Shown piece by piece: positions 34,058-43,554 of a stretch of DNA of 64,000 nt. Within the stretch, counting starts at the first letter, position 1, and each line of letters starts with the position of its first letter. The notes below the pieces were generated by a model. It had not been told where the DNA came from. It worked only from the letters and a program-made list of their open reading frames with translations, and did no database searches. Both the position numbers and the translations under genes were made by a program. Source of the DNA: Brevibacterium sp. CCUG 69071 (GTDB taxonomy: Bacteria; Actinomycetota; Actinomycetes; Actinomycetales; Brevibacteriaceae); assembly GCF_021023135.1 (NCBI RefSeq), contig NZ_PGFV01000010.1, positions 24,384-88,383 on the forward strand. Reading direction: 5' to 3'.

Positions 34058-35431
34058 TCAAGCTTGTGGTCGGTTGTCGACGACGAGGTCGCCGCCGGAG
34101 TAGACGCGTTCGACGAGCTGGACTCCCGGCCGGTAGGCCAGGTGCCGGTAGCTCGGTGCGTCGAGGATCGCCAGATCCGCTCGCGCACCCGCACCGAGGT
34201 GGCCGACATCGGTCCGCTGCAGGGCATGGGCACCGCCGGCGGTCGCCGCCCACACGGCCTGTTCGACGGTGAAGTGCATATCGCGCACGCCGATGGCGAT
34301 GGCGAAGGGGACGCTGTTGGAGAACCCCGAGCCCGGATTGCAGTCCGTGGCGATCGCGGTCGTCACTCCGGCCTCGACATAGCGTCGAGCGTCCGGGTAG
34401 GGCTGACGGGTGGAGAATTCGATGCTCGGCAGCAGGGTGACCACGGTGCCGGCTGCGGCCAGTGCCGTAAGGTCGGAATCCGAGGCGAAGGTCGCATGGT
34501 CGACGGAGACGCAGCCGAGTTCCGCGCCGAGCTTGAGGGCTCCCCCGTCGGTGAGCTGGTTGGCGTGCAGCCGCGGCTTCATGCCCGCGGCCTTGCCGGC
34601 GTCGATGATGCGGCGGGTCTGCTCCTCGGTGAAGGCACCCTTCTCACAGAACACGTCGATCCACTTCGCCTTGCCGGCCGCCGCCGGGATGATCTCCTCG
34701 ATGACGAGGTCGACGTAGGCCTCGGGGTCTTCCTTGTATTCCGGGGGCACCACGTGGGCGGCGATGAGCGTGGATTCCTCGGTGTGCCGGTTGATGATGT
34801 CCAGCGCCTGGATCTCATCGTCGAGGCTCAGCCCGTACCCGGACTTGATCTCGAAGGCCGTGGTGCCCTGCCGCCTGGCCTGGTTCAGGAGGTGGACGAG
34901 GTTGGCTTCGAGCTCCTCCTCGCTGGCGGCCCGGGTCGCGGCGACGGTGGTCGCGATGCCGCCGGCCGAGTACCTCTGCCCGGCCATGCGGGCGGCGAAC
35001 TCCTCGGACCGGTCGCCGGCGAAGATGAGGTGGTTGTGGCTGTCGACGAAGCCCGGGATGACGGCTTTGCCGCCCAGGTCGATGGTCTCGACGGCGGCGA
35101 GTTCACCCACCGAGGTGACTTCGCCGTTGACGATGTCATCGTCGCTGATCGTCGCCACATCGGCCCGGGGCGTCGCATTGGCACCGGATGCATCGCGAGC
35201 GCCGGAGACGGTGCCCGCGCGCAGGGCGGCGACCGCATCCTCGGCCTCTGCCGCCGGACCCGACCACGCGATGTGATCGCCGTCGATGATGATCGCCGCG
35301 TCGGTGATGACGCCCAGCGCCCCCACCTCGGCGGTGGGACCATTTACGGATGACGCCCCCGTCGGCGTGGTCGCCGCGCCGGCCGGCTGCGCATTGGTGA
35401 CGAGTTCGCTGATTCCTGTGATGAGCTGCAT
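34058..35431 (-). CDS. hutI: Imidazolonepropionase
   Basis: Amidohydrolase of 457 residues that opens 4-imidazolone-5-propionate to formiminoglutamate. Motifs: DSHNHLIFAGDRSEEF, EIKSGYGLS, RLHANQL and TDCNPGSGFSNS. The N-terminal 100 residues contain an Ala/Gly/Asp-rich insertion compared with typical HutI (about 400 residues). The start was chosen at MQLITGISEL with AAAGG upstream; the frame is open further up through a large inverted repeat. It is 91 bases from hutH. Confidence 0.94.
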   Translation of the reverse strand: MQLITGISELVTNAQPAGAATTPTGASSVNGPTAEVGALGVITDAAIIIDGDHIAWSGPAAEAEDAVAALRAGTVSGARDASGANATPRADVATISDDDIVNGEVTSVGELAAVETIDLGGKAVIPGFVDSHNHLIFAGDRSEEFAARMAGQRYSAGGIATTVAATRAASEEELEANLVHLLNQARRQGTTAFEIKSGYGLSLDDEIQALDIINRHTEESTLIAAHVVPPEYKEDPEAYVDLVIEEIIPAAAGKAKWIDVFCEKGAFTEEQTRRIIDAGKAAGMKPRLHANQLTDGGALKLGAELGCVSVDHATFASDSDLTALAAAGTVVTLLPSIEFSTRQPYPDARRYVEAGVTTAIATDCNPGSGFSNSVPFAIAIGVRDMHFTVEQAVWAATAGGAHALQRTDVGHLGAGARADLAILDAPSYRHLAYRPGVQLVERVYSGGDLVVDNRPQA

Positions 35432-35467
35432 CGGGCTGCCTTTCGAATGCTGGATATCGGCGAATGA

Positions 35468-35521
35468 ACACTTTGAGTCATCATGCACTGGTTTCAACCG
35501 GTGCATGATGACTTAGAGTGT
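35468..35521. repeat. Long inverted repeat between hutU and hutI
   Basis: Two 26-base arms around a 2-base loop differ at only three positions, all G-U compatible in RNA; the core is GTCATCATGCACTGGTT. Pairing continues weakly to about 35463-35526. It could terminate hutU transcripts, tune hutI, or bind a protein as a dyad. Confidence 0.6.
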
Positions 35522-35552
35522 GCATTTCCGACAGGGTCCTTCTCCCGTGACC

Positions 35553-37274
35553 TTACTGTGCGGCGAATTCCTCGTCGCGGACATCGAGTTCGGGGACCAT
35601 CGGCACGCGCTGGCCGCGCTCGGCGGCGACCTCGGCGGCGCGGTCGTAGCCGGCGTCGACGTGGCGGATGACGCCCATGCCCGGGTCGTTCGTCAGCAGA
35701 CGAGCGAGCTTCTTTGCGGCCAGCTCGGTGCCGTCGGCCACGGAGACCTGTCCGGCGTGGATGGAACGGCCGATGCCGACGCCGCCGCCGTGGTGGATGG
35801 ACACCCAGGTGGCACCCGACGAGGTATTGACCAGAGCGTTGAGCAGCGGCCAGTCGGCCACGGCATCCGTGCCGTCGAGCATGGATTCGGTCTCGCGGTA
35901 GGGGCTGGCCACCGAGCCGGAGTCGAGGTGATCGCGGCCGATGACGATCGGGGCCGAGACCTTGCCTTCGGCGACGAGCTGATTGAACAGCAGGCCGGCC
36001 TGGTGGCGTTCCTTGTAGCCGAGCCAGCAGATGCGGGCGGGCAGGCCTTCGAACTCGACATACTCGTGGGCGGCGTCGAGCCAAGTGTGCAGGTGTTCGT
36101 TGTCGGGGAAGAGCTCCTTGAGGGCTGCGTCGGTGACCTCGATGTCCTTCGGATCTCCGGACAGCGCGACCCAGCGGAAGGGTCCGAGACCCTCGCAGAA
36201 GAGCGGGCGGATGTAGGCGGGGACGAAACCGGGGAATTCGAAGGCGCGGTCGTAGCCGGCCTTGCGGGCTTCGTCGCGGATCGAGTTGCCGTAGTCGAAG
36301 ACCTCGGCGCCGCGGTCCTGGAATTCGACCATGGCCTTGACATGCTTGGCCATGGACTCCTCGGCGCGGATGGTGAACTTCTCCGCGTCCTGCTCGGCTT
36401 CCTCGTGCCAGTCCTCGACGCTCACGCCGATGGGCAGGTAGGACAGGGGGTCGTGCGCCGAGGTCTGGTCGGTGACGATGTCGACCTCGGCGGCTTCGGG
36501 GCGGTCGAGGATGAGCGGCAGGATCTCGGCGGCGTTGCCGACGAGTCCGACGGACAGCGCCTGCTTGTTCTTCTTCGCTTCGATGACCTTGGCCAGCGCG
36601 GTGTCGAGGTCGGTCTCGACTTCGTCGAGGTAGCGCTTGGCCTGGCGGCGGTCGAGGCGGGTCTTGTCGACGTCGATGATGAGGCAGACGCCTCCGTTGA
36701 GCGTGACCGACAGGGGCTGAGCTCCGCCCATGCCGCCGCAGCCGCCCGTGATCGTCAGAGTTCCGGCCAGGGTGCCGTCGAAGCGTTTGCGGGCGATGGC
36801 TCCGAAGGTCTCGTAGGTGCCCTGGAGGATGCCCTGGGTGGCGATGTAGATCCAGGAGCCAGCTGTCATCTGGCCGTACATCATCAGGCCCTCGGCCTCG
36901 AGTTCGCGGAAGTGCTCCCAGTTCGCCCAGTCGCCGACGAGGTTGGAGTTGGCGATGAGCACGCGCGGAGCCCATTCGTGGGTGCGCATGACGCCGACGG
37001 GCTTGCCGGACTGGATGAGCAGGGTCTCGTCGTCCTCGAGGTCGTCGAGGGTCTTGACGATCGCATCGTAGGCTTCCCAGGATCGGGCTGCGCGACCGGT
37101 GCCGCCGTAGACGACGAGGTCTTCGGGACGCTCGGCGACCTCGGGGTCGAGGTTGTTCATGAGCATGCGCTTCGGAGCTTCGGTCTGCCAGGATTTCGCA
37201 GTGATCTCCGTGCCGCGGTCGGCACGGATGACGCGGCTGGGGTCGTGTTGGGTGAAGCCGGGCTTGGTGGCCAT
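35553..37274 (-). CDS. hutU: Urocanate hydratase
   Basis: NAD-dependent urocanase of 573 residues that converts urocanate to imidazolonepropionate. Family motifs are clear: [38 protein letters not shown] (NAD-binding region), [11 protein letters not shown] and the active-site Cys in [11 protein letters not shown]. The start is the ATG at MATKPGFTQ, where family alignment begins. It is transcribed first in the hut block, divergently from the CoA-transferase gene. A probable HutR operator lies about 200 bases upstream. Confidence 0.96.
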   Translation of the reverse strand: MATKPGFTQHDPSRVIRADRGTEITAKSWQTEAPKRMLMNNLDPEVAERPEDLVVYGGTGRAARSWEAYDAIVKTLDDLEDDETLLIQSGKPVGVMRTHEWAPRVLIANSNLVGDWANWEHFRELEAEGLMMYGQMTAGSWIYIATQGILQGTYETFGAIARKRFDGTLAGTLTITGGCGGMGGAQPLSVTLNGGVCLIIDVDKTRLDRRQAKRYLDEVETDLDTALAKVIEAKKNKQALSVGLVGNAAEILPLILDRPEAAEVDIVTDQTSAHDPLSYLPIGVSVEDWHEEAEQDAEKFTIRAEESMAKHVKAMVEFQDRGAEVFDYGNSIRDEARKAGYDRAFEFPGFVPAYIRPLFCEGLGPFRWVALSGDPKDIEVTDAALKELFPDNEHLHTWLDAAHEYVEFEGLPARICWLGYKERHQAGLLFNQLVAEGKVSAPIVIGRDHLDSGSVASPYRETESMLDGTDAVADWPLLNALVNTSSGATWVSIHHGGGVGIGRSIHAGQVSVADGTELAAKKLARLLTNDPGMGVIRHVDAGYDRAAEVAAERGQRVPMVPELDVRDEEFAAQ

Positions 37275-37470
37275 GGTGTCTCTCCTTGGGTCGGTCCCTC
37301 GGCCCGGTTCGACCTGTCCGCTGGGGCGGTCGAACTGTCCGATGGAGCGGAATGTCTCACGCGGCCGCTCTGCCGTGAGGGCGGTTCGCAGCTGCATGAT
37401 GTCGTCGCTGACTACACATTCCATTGTGTCCGACGAGGGCGGAAGCGAAAGTGGTCTGGATCAAGTTCTG

Positions 37471-37484
37471 TCCGATATTTCGGA
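37471..37484. promoter_or_regulatory. HutR-like operator, hutU/CoA-transferase intergenic
   Basis: TCCGATATTTCGGA is a 14-base near-perfect palindrome within GTCCGATATTTCGGAC. It lies 56 bases before the CoA-transferase start and about 200 bases before hutU. It shares an oriented 19-base sequence, TCCGAWATATCGGACAGAA, with the site before the NCS1 permease (here on the minus strand). Confidence 0.65.
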
Positions 37485-37540
37485 CGCTTCCCACGCGTAC
37501 CCCATTGTCCACCGAGGCTCTGACCTCGAGGATTGTTCTC

Positions 37541-38695
37541 ATGAACGCAACGAAGCATCTGCTGAGCGGGATCAGGGTCGCCGACTTCTCCCGCGTCCTC
37601 GCCGGCCCCTATGCCACCTCGATGCTCGCCGATCAGGGCGCCGAGGTGTTCAAGATCGAAATGCCCGGGCACGGCGATGACTCCCGGCATCTCGGCCCGT
37701 TCACGGAGTCCGGTTCCACCTATTTCACCGGCCTCAACCGCGGCAAGCGCTCCATCGAAGTCGACCTCAAGGACCATGCGCAGTATGCGAACCTGCTCGA
37801 CTTCATCGCCACCTGCGACGTCGTCGTCGAGAACTTCCGCCCCGGCGTCGCCGCGAAGCTCGGCCTGGCCTACGCAGACATCAGGGAGATCAGGCCCGAC
37901 ATCGTCTATGCCTCGATCTCCGGATTCGGACAGACCGGCGCCCAGGCGGAACGCCCCGCCTACGACACGGTCATCCAGGCCCTGAGCGGACTCATGTCCT
38001 CGACAGGATTCCCCGACGGCTCCCCTACCCGGGTCGGCGAATCGATCGCCGATGTCTCGGCGGGAGTCTTCGCAGCATTCGGCGTCTCCTCCGCGCTCCT
38101 CCACCGCGAGCTCACTGGCGACGGCGCACACATCGACATCCCGATGCTCGACGTCATGCTCGCCATGCAGCCGACCAATGCCGCCATCCACGCCGCCGGC
38201 GACACCCCTGCCCGCGTCGGCAACCGGCACCCGGTCTCCGCCCCCTTCGACACCTACGCCGCCGCCGACGGTCTCATCGTCATCGCCGTGGCCAACGACA
38301 AGCTCTTCGCCGCACTCGCCGACTCTCTTGGCAGACCCGAACTCGCAAGCGATCCTCGCTTCGTCACCGACGGCCTGCGCTCCGCCAACGACGCGGAGCT
38401 GCGGGCCGAGATCGAGGATTTCACCGCCTCCCGGTCGGTCGCCGAACTCTGCGTTCTCTTCGATGGCGCCGGAGTCCCCAACTCCCCCGTCCTCGATTTC
38501 GCAGAGGCGGTCGAGGGCTCCATCGCCCACGACCGCGAGCTCACGGTCACCGACGAACGCACCGGACACTCCTATCTGTGCCACCCCCTGCTCGTCGACG
38601 GCGTCAGGCCGACTTCCGCACTTCCGGCGCCCCGCCTCGGCGAACACAACGCGGAGTTCCGCGCACCGCAGAAGCCGTCGGCCATCGACTGGTAG
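37541..38695 (+). CDS. CaiB/BaiF-type (family III) CoA transferase
   Basis: A 384-residue family III CoA transferase that moves CoA between two carboxylic acids. The N-terminal GIRVADFSRVLAGPYATSMLADQGAEVFKIE and the catalytic aspartate D171 (SIADVSAG) are intact. It is followed by an acyl-CoA dehydrogenase 87 bases later. The layout (CoA transferase, dehydrogenase, carrier) recalls the carnitine genes caiB, caiA and caiT. The hut operator upstream suggests a substrate related to urocanate; this is an inference. Confidence 0.88.
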   Translation: MNATKHLLSGIRVADFSRVLAGPYATSMLADQGAEVFKIEMPGHGDDSRHLGPFTESGSTYFTGLNRGKRSIEVDLKDHAQYANLLDFIATCDVVVENFRPGVAAKLGLAYADIREIRPDIVYASISGFGQTGAQAERPAYDTVIQALSGLMSSTGFPDGSPTRVGESIADVSAGVFAAFGVSSALLHRELTGDGAHIDIPMLDVMLAMQPTNAAIHAAGDTPARVGNRHPVSAPFDTYAAADGLIVIAVANDKLFAALADSLGRPELASDPRFVTDGLRSANDAELRAEIEDFTASRSVAELCVLFDGAGVPNSPVLDFAEAVEGSIAHDRELTVTDERTGHSYLCHPLLVDGVRPTSALPAPRLGEHNAEFRAPQKPSAIDW

Positions 38696-38782
38696 GCACC
38701 GCGGCATCACGCGGGTTCCGCGCCGACACCTCGGCGGGATACGTTCCACAACCCCACGATCACTCACCAAAGGAGCACCACC

Positions 38783-39919
38783 ATGGCTTTCGACATCAGC
38801 GCCGACGAGCAGGATCTCGTCGACGCCGTCACCCGGATCAGCACGGAAGTCCTCGCCCCGCAGGCCGCGGCCGCCGATGAGAGCGAACGCGTCTCCGATG
38901 CCACCCTTAAGACCCTCGCCGAGGTGGGGGTCCTCGGTCTCAACCTGCCCGAGGAGTTCGGCGGGCCCGGAGTCGGATCCGTGGCGATGAGTCGGATGGT
39001 CGCCGCCGTGACCGAGGCCTGCGCCTCGACAGCCTCGATCATCACGGCCCAGTTCCTCGCCACCGATTCGATCCTGCTCGCAGGCACCGATGCCCAGCGG
39101 GCCGAGTGGCTGCCGAAGGCCGCCGCGGGTGAGATCATCGGCTCCTTCGGACTGACCGAACCGGGCGCCGGGTCGAACCCGGCGGAGATGTCGACGAAGG
39201 CCACGAGGGTCGAGGGCGGCTGGCACCTCAAGGGCACGAAGTGCTTCATCACGAACGCCGGTTTCGCCGACTTCATCGTCGTCTACGCGAAGACCGACAG
39301 CGAGGCCGGCCGCAAGGGGATCAGCGCCTTCATCGTCGACACGGCGGCGGCCGAGGGTCTGAATTTCAATCCTCCCGAGAGGACGATGGGTCTGCGCGGC
39401 AGCCCGGTCTACGAGTTCACCATCGACACGGTCGTGCCCGCAGATGCCCTGCTCGGCGTCGAGGGCGAGGGGTTCACCACGGCCATGCGGGTCCTCGACC
39501 GCGGGCGCATCGAGGTCGCGGCGATGAGCCTGGGAATCTCGAAGGCTGCCCTCGACGCGGCCGTGGCCTGGGCCGGCGAGCGCAGGATCAACGGAAAGCC
39601 GCTCAACCGCCTGCAAGGCATCGCGTTCAAACTCGCCGATATGTACACGAGGTACCGCTCGGCGTGGCTGCTGACGATGGATGCCGCCGAGCAGAGAGAC
39701 GCCGAGGTCGACTTCACCCGGTCATCGGCGACAGCCAAGCTCGCCGCCTCGGAGGCTGCAGCATTCATCGCCGACGAGGCGCTGCAGATCCACGGCGGCT
39801 ATGGCTTCACACGGGACTTCCCGCTCGAACGCTATGTCCGCGACGCCAGGATCTACCGCATCTACGAAGGGTCCTCGGAGATCCAGCGGACCATCATCGC
39901 CCGTTCTCTCGCCCACTGA
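38783..39919 (+). CDS. Acyl-CoA dehydrogenase
   Basis: FAD enzyme of 378 residues that oxidises the C2-C3 bond of an acyl-CoA. Visible motifs are FGLTEPGAGSNPAEMSTKA (FAD/substrate loop), GTKCFITNAGFAD, and RIYEGSSEIQRTIIAR near the C-terminus with the catalytic-base Glu of the short-chain type. AAAGGAG lies before the ATG. It probably acts on the thioester made by the preceding CoA transferase. Confidence 0.92.
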   Translation: MAFDISADEQDLVDAVTRISTEVLAPQAAAADESERVSDATLKTLAEVGVLGLNLPEEFGGPGVGSVAMSRMVAAVTEACASTASIITAQFLATDSILLAGTDAQRAEWLPKAAAGEIIGSFGLTEPGAGSNPAEMSTKATRVEGGWHLKGTKCFITNAGFADFIVVYAKTDSEAGRKGISAFIVDTAAAEGLNFNPPERTMGLRGSPVYEFTIDTVVPADALLGVEGEGFTTAMRVLDRGRIEVAAMSLGISKAALDAAVAWAGERRINGKPLNRLQGIAFKLADMYTRYRSAWLLTMDAAEQRDAEVDFTRSSATAKLAASEAAAFIADEALQIHGGYGFTRDFPLERYVRDARIYRIYEGSSEIQRTIIARSLAH

Positions 39920-40119
39920 CGGGCGGTTCGCAAGCTGCCGCAGTCCACAAGGGCGCACGTGGCCGGGGCCCGGAACGCCCCCGGGATCCGCAGCGCCGCC
40001 AAGGTCCACAACACCACCGAGATCCGTAACACCGCCGACATCTGCGAATGGCTACGATCTCACCGGAGCTCAAGGGAGAACAACCGCCCTTGAGCTCCAC
40101 GTGTCGGATCCAACCGGAT

Positions 40120-40133
40120 TCCGATATATCGGA
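40120..40133 (+). promoter_or_regulatory. HutR-like operator before NCS1 permease
   Basis: TCCGATATATCGGA is a perfect 14-base palindrome, followed by CAGAA as at the site upstream of the CoA transferase. It ends about 80 bases before the permease ATG. Confidence 0.7.
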
Positions 40134-40213
40134 CAGAATGTGTGACTCAGCTCTCGTCTGGCGCCGAATACCGGTCCACACTGATTCTGATTCAACTTTC
40201 GAAGGAGAAACTC

Positions 40214-41644
40214 ATGGCGACCACATCAAACTCGGGGATCGAAAAAAGGTCCATCGAGATGGTGCCCGATGCAGAGCGGCACGGCACACCCCGGTCACAA
40301 TTCACCCTGTGGTTCGGCGCCAACACCCAGATCACCGCCATCGTCGACGGCGCACTCGCCGTCGTCTTCGGCGCCGACGCGCTGTGGGCGATCATCGGTC
40401 TGCTCATCGGCAACATCCTCGGCGGAATCGTTATGGCCCTGCACTCGGCACAGGGCCCGCAGCTGGGACTGCCGCAGATGATCTCCTCCAGGGCGCAGTT
40501 CGGCATCATCGGCGCGATCATCCCGCTGGTCCTCGTCGTCCTCATGTACATCGGCTTCGCCTCCACGGGCGCCGTGCTCTCCGGCCAGGCAGTCAATCTC
40601 ATCATCGGCGTCCAGGCACCGGCCGTGGGCATCATCATCTTCGGCGCACTGACCGCGCTCGTCGCGCTGCTCGGCTACAAGTACATCCACGTCCTCGGAC
40701 GGATCTCCTCGGTGACTGGCCTGCTCGGCTTCCTCTTCATCACCGTCTGCGTCGTCACTCAGATCGACGTTCCCGGTCTGGTCTCGAACTCCAGCTTCGC
40801 CTTCCCCGCCTTCCTCTCCGCGATCGCCCTGGCCGTGGGCTGGCAGATGACCTACGGCCCCTATGTCGCCGACTACTCCCGTTACCTGCCGCGCTCGACC
40901 CCGTCCTCGAAGACCTTCTGGTTCACCTTCGGCGGATCGGTCATCGGCTCCCAGTGGTCGATGACGCTGGGTGCGCTCATCGGCGCGGCCGCCATGACGG
41001 AGACCGGCAACGAGTTCGTCGAGAACCAGGTCGGATACATCGGCAACATCGTCGGCGGGGGCGTCTTCGCCCTACTCATCTTCATCGTCATCCTGCTCGG
41101 CAAGCTCACTGTCAACACGCTCAATGCCTACGGCGCGTTCATGTGCACCCTGACAATCCTCACCTCCTTCGGCAACCGGGCGAACATCCGGCGTTGGACA
41201 CGTGCGGTCTTCGTCATCGGCATCGTCACGCTCACCGTGCTCGTGGCGCTGCTCGCCTCGGCGGACTTCCTCGCGAACTTCAAGAACTTCGTCCTCGCCC
41301 TGCTCATGGTCTTCACGCCGTGGAGCGTCATCAACCTCACCGACTACTACCTCATCTCGAAGGACCGCTTCGACATCCCGGCCTTCTACGACCGGCGCGG
41401 CCGCTACGGGGACTGGAACTGGCGGGCCCTGCTGGCCTACGGAGTCGGCGTGCTCATCCAGATTCCGTTCCTAGCGCAGTCCTTCTACACCGGGCCTCTG
41501 GTCGAGAAGCTGGGCGGAGCCGACATCTCGTGGCTCGTCGGCATCGTCGTCACCTTCGCCCTCTACTTCTTCCTCATCCGCAACCGCAGCGTGGCTCCGG
41601 CCGAGACGATCTACCCCGAGGTGGAACCGCTCGAAGCGAAGTAG
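40214..41644 (+). CDS. NCS1-family permease (cytosine/purine permease-like)
   Basis: A 476-residue carrier with 12 predicted membrane segments. It begins with SQFTLWFGANTQITAIVDGAL, typical for CodB-like NCS1 proteins, and has GWQMTYGPYVADYSRYLP in the middle. GAAGGAG lies 6 bases before the ATG. NCS1 members import nucleobases, allantoin or hydantoins, and some hut clusters contain one for urocanate. A HutR-like operator in front and the hut genes beside it favour an imidazole compound here. Confidence 0.87.
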   Translation: MATTSNSGIEKRSIEMVPDAERHGTPRSQFTLWFGANTQITAIVDGALAVVFGADALWAIIGLLIGNILGGIVMALHSAQGPQLGLPQMISSRAQFGIIGAIIPLVLVVLMYIGFASTGAVLSGQAVNLIIGVQAPAVGIIIFGALTALVALLGYKYIHVLGRISSVTGLLGFLFITVCVVTQIDVPGLVSNSSFAFPAFLSAIALAVGWQMTYGPYVADYSRYLPRSTPSSKTFWFTFGGSVIGSQWSMTLGALIGAAAMTETGNEFVENQVGYIGNIVGGGVFALLIFIVILLGKLTVNTLNAYGAFMCTLTILTSFGNRANIRRWTRAVFVIGIVTLTVLVALLASADFLANFKNFVLALLMVFTPWSVINLTDYYLISKDRFDIPAFYDRRGRYGDWNWRALLAYGVGVLIQIPFLAQSFYTGPLVEKLGGADISWLVGIVVTFALYFFLIRNRSVAPAETIYPEVEPLEAK

Positions 41645-41700
41645 GCGGCACCGGTTCGACGGGTTCTACGAATCCGTCGGCAGGCTCCGTGAGATTCTCG

Positions 41701-41736
41701 ATGGGCCCCGAACGGAACGTTCCGTTCGGGGCCCAT
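41701..41736 (+). terminator. 36-base perfect palindrome after the permease
   Basis: The 18-base arm ATGGGCCCCGAACGGAAC meets its exact complement with no loop bases besides the centre. It begins 56 bases after the permease stop, as a terminator would. It is the first part of the 361-base gap before the lipase gene. Confidence 0.75.
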
Positions 41737-41850
41737 TCCCGTCCCCTCGCCGAGGCGACTCCCGGCTGTCCGCCGCGCCATTCGTCTCGTTTCTCGACGT
41801 ACCATGCGTCTCACTTCTCGATCGGCCGATAAAAAATGTTACTCACCAGT

Positions 41851-41866
41851 CCTACTATCGAGTAGG
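41851..41866 (+). promoter_or_regulatory. Palindrome in the lipase upstream region
   Basis: CCTACTATCGAGTAGG has 6-base arms around ATCG and contains a -10-like TACTAT. It stands about 140 bases before the lipase start. It may be a repressor site; the protein is unknown. I see nothing else clear between here and the lipase gene. Confidence 0.35.
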
Positions 41867-42005
41867 GTTGTGATGTCCGTCACCCACGGATGCTTCAATC
41901 GAGACGGCCGCAATGACGCGCACCCTCGTCAGACCGGTCTGCGACACGATAACTGTCCGCGCACTCTCACCGCCGAGACACCCGACAGAGCAGGATGACA
42001 CGCAT

Positions 42006-43448
42006 ATGAGCAAGCTCCGATACGGAACGCTTCCACCACTTCGCCGAATCACAGCAGTGAGCGCCGCAGCCATTGCCGGGCTGGCACTGACGATGGGCAC
42101 AGCTGCCGCCCCCGCCCAGGCACAGGACCTGGTCCCCCAGTCAGAGAAGGAGGCCGAGAAGGTCCTCAACGACAGGCAGGCCGAGGATTCGAGCTCACTC
42201 AACAGGAAGAACGTACCTGAGAGCCTGAGCGTCGAACAGGCTAAGAAGGCCGTCGACAAGTCCGACGAGATCACCACCGCCGACATCGAGTACGCCGCAG
42301 CACTCGAGGACCTGCCCGATTCGGGAGTCCCGGAGGACTTCTACACGACCCCGGGCACACTGCCGGATCGGAACGGCGCCGTCGTCAGGCAGGCGACATC
42401 GAAGTTCTACGTCGACCCCGTCAAGCTCATCGAGCACAGCGCGAAGGCCGAGACGTTCATGTACCGGACCACCGACGAGACGGGAGCGGCACGAGCCGCC
42501 ACCGCCACGCTGCTCACCCCCAAGGGCGCGGGCGACGAGGCGAAGGACGCCGTCATCGCCGCACCCGGCACTCAGGGGATCGCCGACAAGTGCGCGCCCA
42601 GCCGACAGATGGGCATGGGCACCGAGTACGAAGGCATCTCCATCACCTCGGCGCTGGCTTCCAAGCGCCCCGTGGTCGTCGTCGACTATATGGGCTTGGG
42701 CACCGAGGGCGACCACCATTATCTCAACCGAGTCGAAGAGGGCAGATCGGTCCTCGACGCCGCCAAGGCCGTGCAGGAGGTCGAGGGAAGTTCGATCAAC
42801 GCCGACACGAATCTGCAGCTGCGCGGATATTCGCAGGGTGGGCATGCCACCACGGCGGCACTGGAACTCGCGAAGGACTGGGCACCGGATCTCAACATCG
42901 CCTCCGCTTCCGCAGGAGCGGTGCCGACCGATCTCTACAAGACCGTCTCCGAGCTCTCGAGCACCTATTCGGCCTTCGCTCTGTACGGGCTCGAGTCGTT
43001 TGCGGGGCAGACCGGCGTCGATCTCTCCGAGGACCTCAACCAGAAGGGACTCGACGCCATCGACCGGGCGTCGAACCAGTGCACCGTCGAGGCCCTCGTC
43101 TCGAATTCCTTCGTCGACGGCAAGACCCTGACCAAGGACGGAGGCTCATTCCAGAGCATCGTCGACAAGAACTTCGCCGACGTCGCCGAACGGCAGAAGC
43201 TCGGAGAGGCCGAGGTGCCTGACGTTCCGCTGCTCGTCAATCACAGCCGCCTCGATGACGTGGTGCCCTTCTCGCAGGGCAAAGGACTTGCCTCGACGTG
43301 GTGCGACGCCGGGCACAAGGTCACGTTCGAGGACAATCTCGGACCCACGCACATCGGCGGTTATCTCGCCGCACTGCCGCGGATCGAGATCTTCACGAAC
43401 CGCACATTCGACGGCAAGTCACCGCTCGACAGCTGCTGGAGGCTGTAG
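42006..43448 (+). CDS. Secreted lipase (secretory lipase family)
   Basis: A 480-residue exported alpha/beta hydrolase of the secretory lipase (LIP, PF03583-like) family. A signal peptide spans about 1-36 (Arg residues, hydrophobic core ITAVSAAAIAGLALTMGTAA, then AAPAQAQ as cleavage region). The nucleophile motif is GYSQGGH, the acid is probably in NHSRLDDVVP and the His in GPTHIGGY. It would hydrolyse triglycerides or esters outside the cell. The ribosome site is weak. It is a single gene ended by a strong hairpin. Confidence 0.88.
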   Translation: MSKLRYGTLPPLRRITAVSAAAIAGLALTMGTAAAPAQAQDLVPQSEKEAEKVLNDRQAEDSSSLNRKNVPESLSVEQAKKAVDKSDEITTADIEYAAALEDLPDSGVPEDFYTTPGTLPDRNGAVVRQATSKFYVDPVKLIEHSAKAETFMYRTTDETGAARAATATLLTPKGAGDEAKDAVIAAPGTQGIADKCAPSRQMGMGTEYEGISITSALASKRPVVVVDYMGLGTEGDHHYLNRVEEGRSVLDAAKAVQEVEGSSINADTNLQLRGYSQGGHATTAALELAKDWAPDLNIASASAGAVPTDLYKTVSELSSTYSAFALYGLESFAGQTGVDLSEDLNQKGLDAIDRASNQCTVEALVSNSFVDGKTLTKDGGSFQSIVDKNFADVAERQKLGEAEVPDVPLLVNHSRLDDVVPFSQGKGLASTWCDAGHKVTFEDNLGPTHIGGYLAALPRIEIFTNRTFDGKSPLDSCWRL

Positions 43449-43478
43449 GGGTCGGCCAACCGGATCAGATACAGCATG

Positions 43479-43510
43479 CGGCACCGCTCGTCATTCGACG
43501 GGCGGTGCCG
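43479..43510 (+). terminator. Hairpin terminator after lipase
   Basis: CGGCACCGC and GCGGTGCCG form a 9-bp stem, with an inner CGTC/GACG stem, followed by TTTCC. It is well placed 30 bases after the lipase stop. Confidence 0.75.
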
Positions 43511-43554
43511 TTTCCTTCGCCGATCCCCGCGGGTGCGCATTGCATGCATGTTAG

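Noticed and set aside
33836..35353. 505-codon ORF opposite hutI
   Set aside because: Val/Gly/Asp-rich antisense reading of hutI and its flank; hutI motifs on the other strand are unmistakable.
37412..39616. 734-codon ORF opposite the CoA transferase and dehydrogenase
   Set aside because: Antisense shadow spanning two well-recognised plus-strand enzymes.
41655..41690. tRNA T-loop-like GGTTCTACGAATCC
   Set aside because: No acceptor stem, D-arm or anticodon arm can be built around it.
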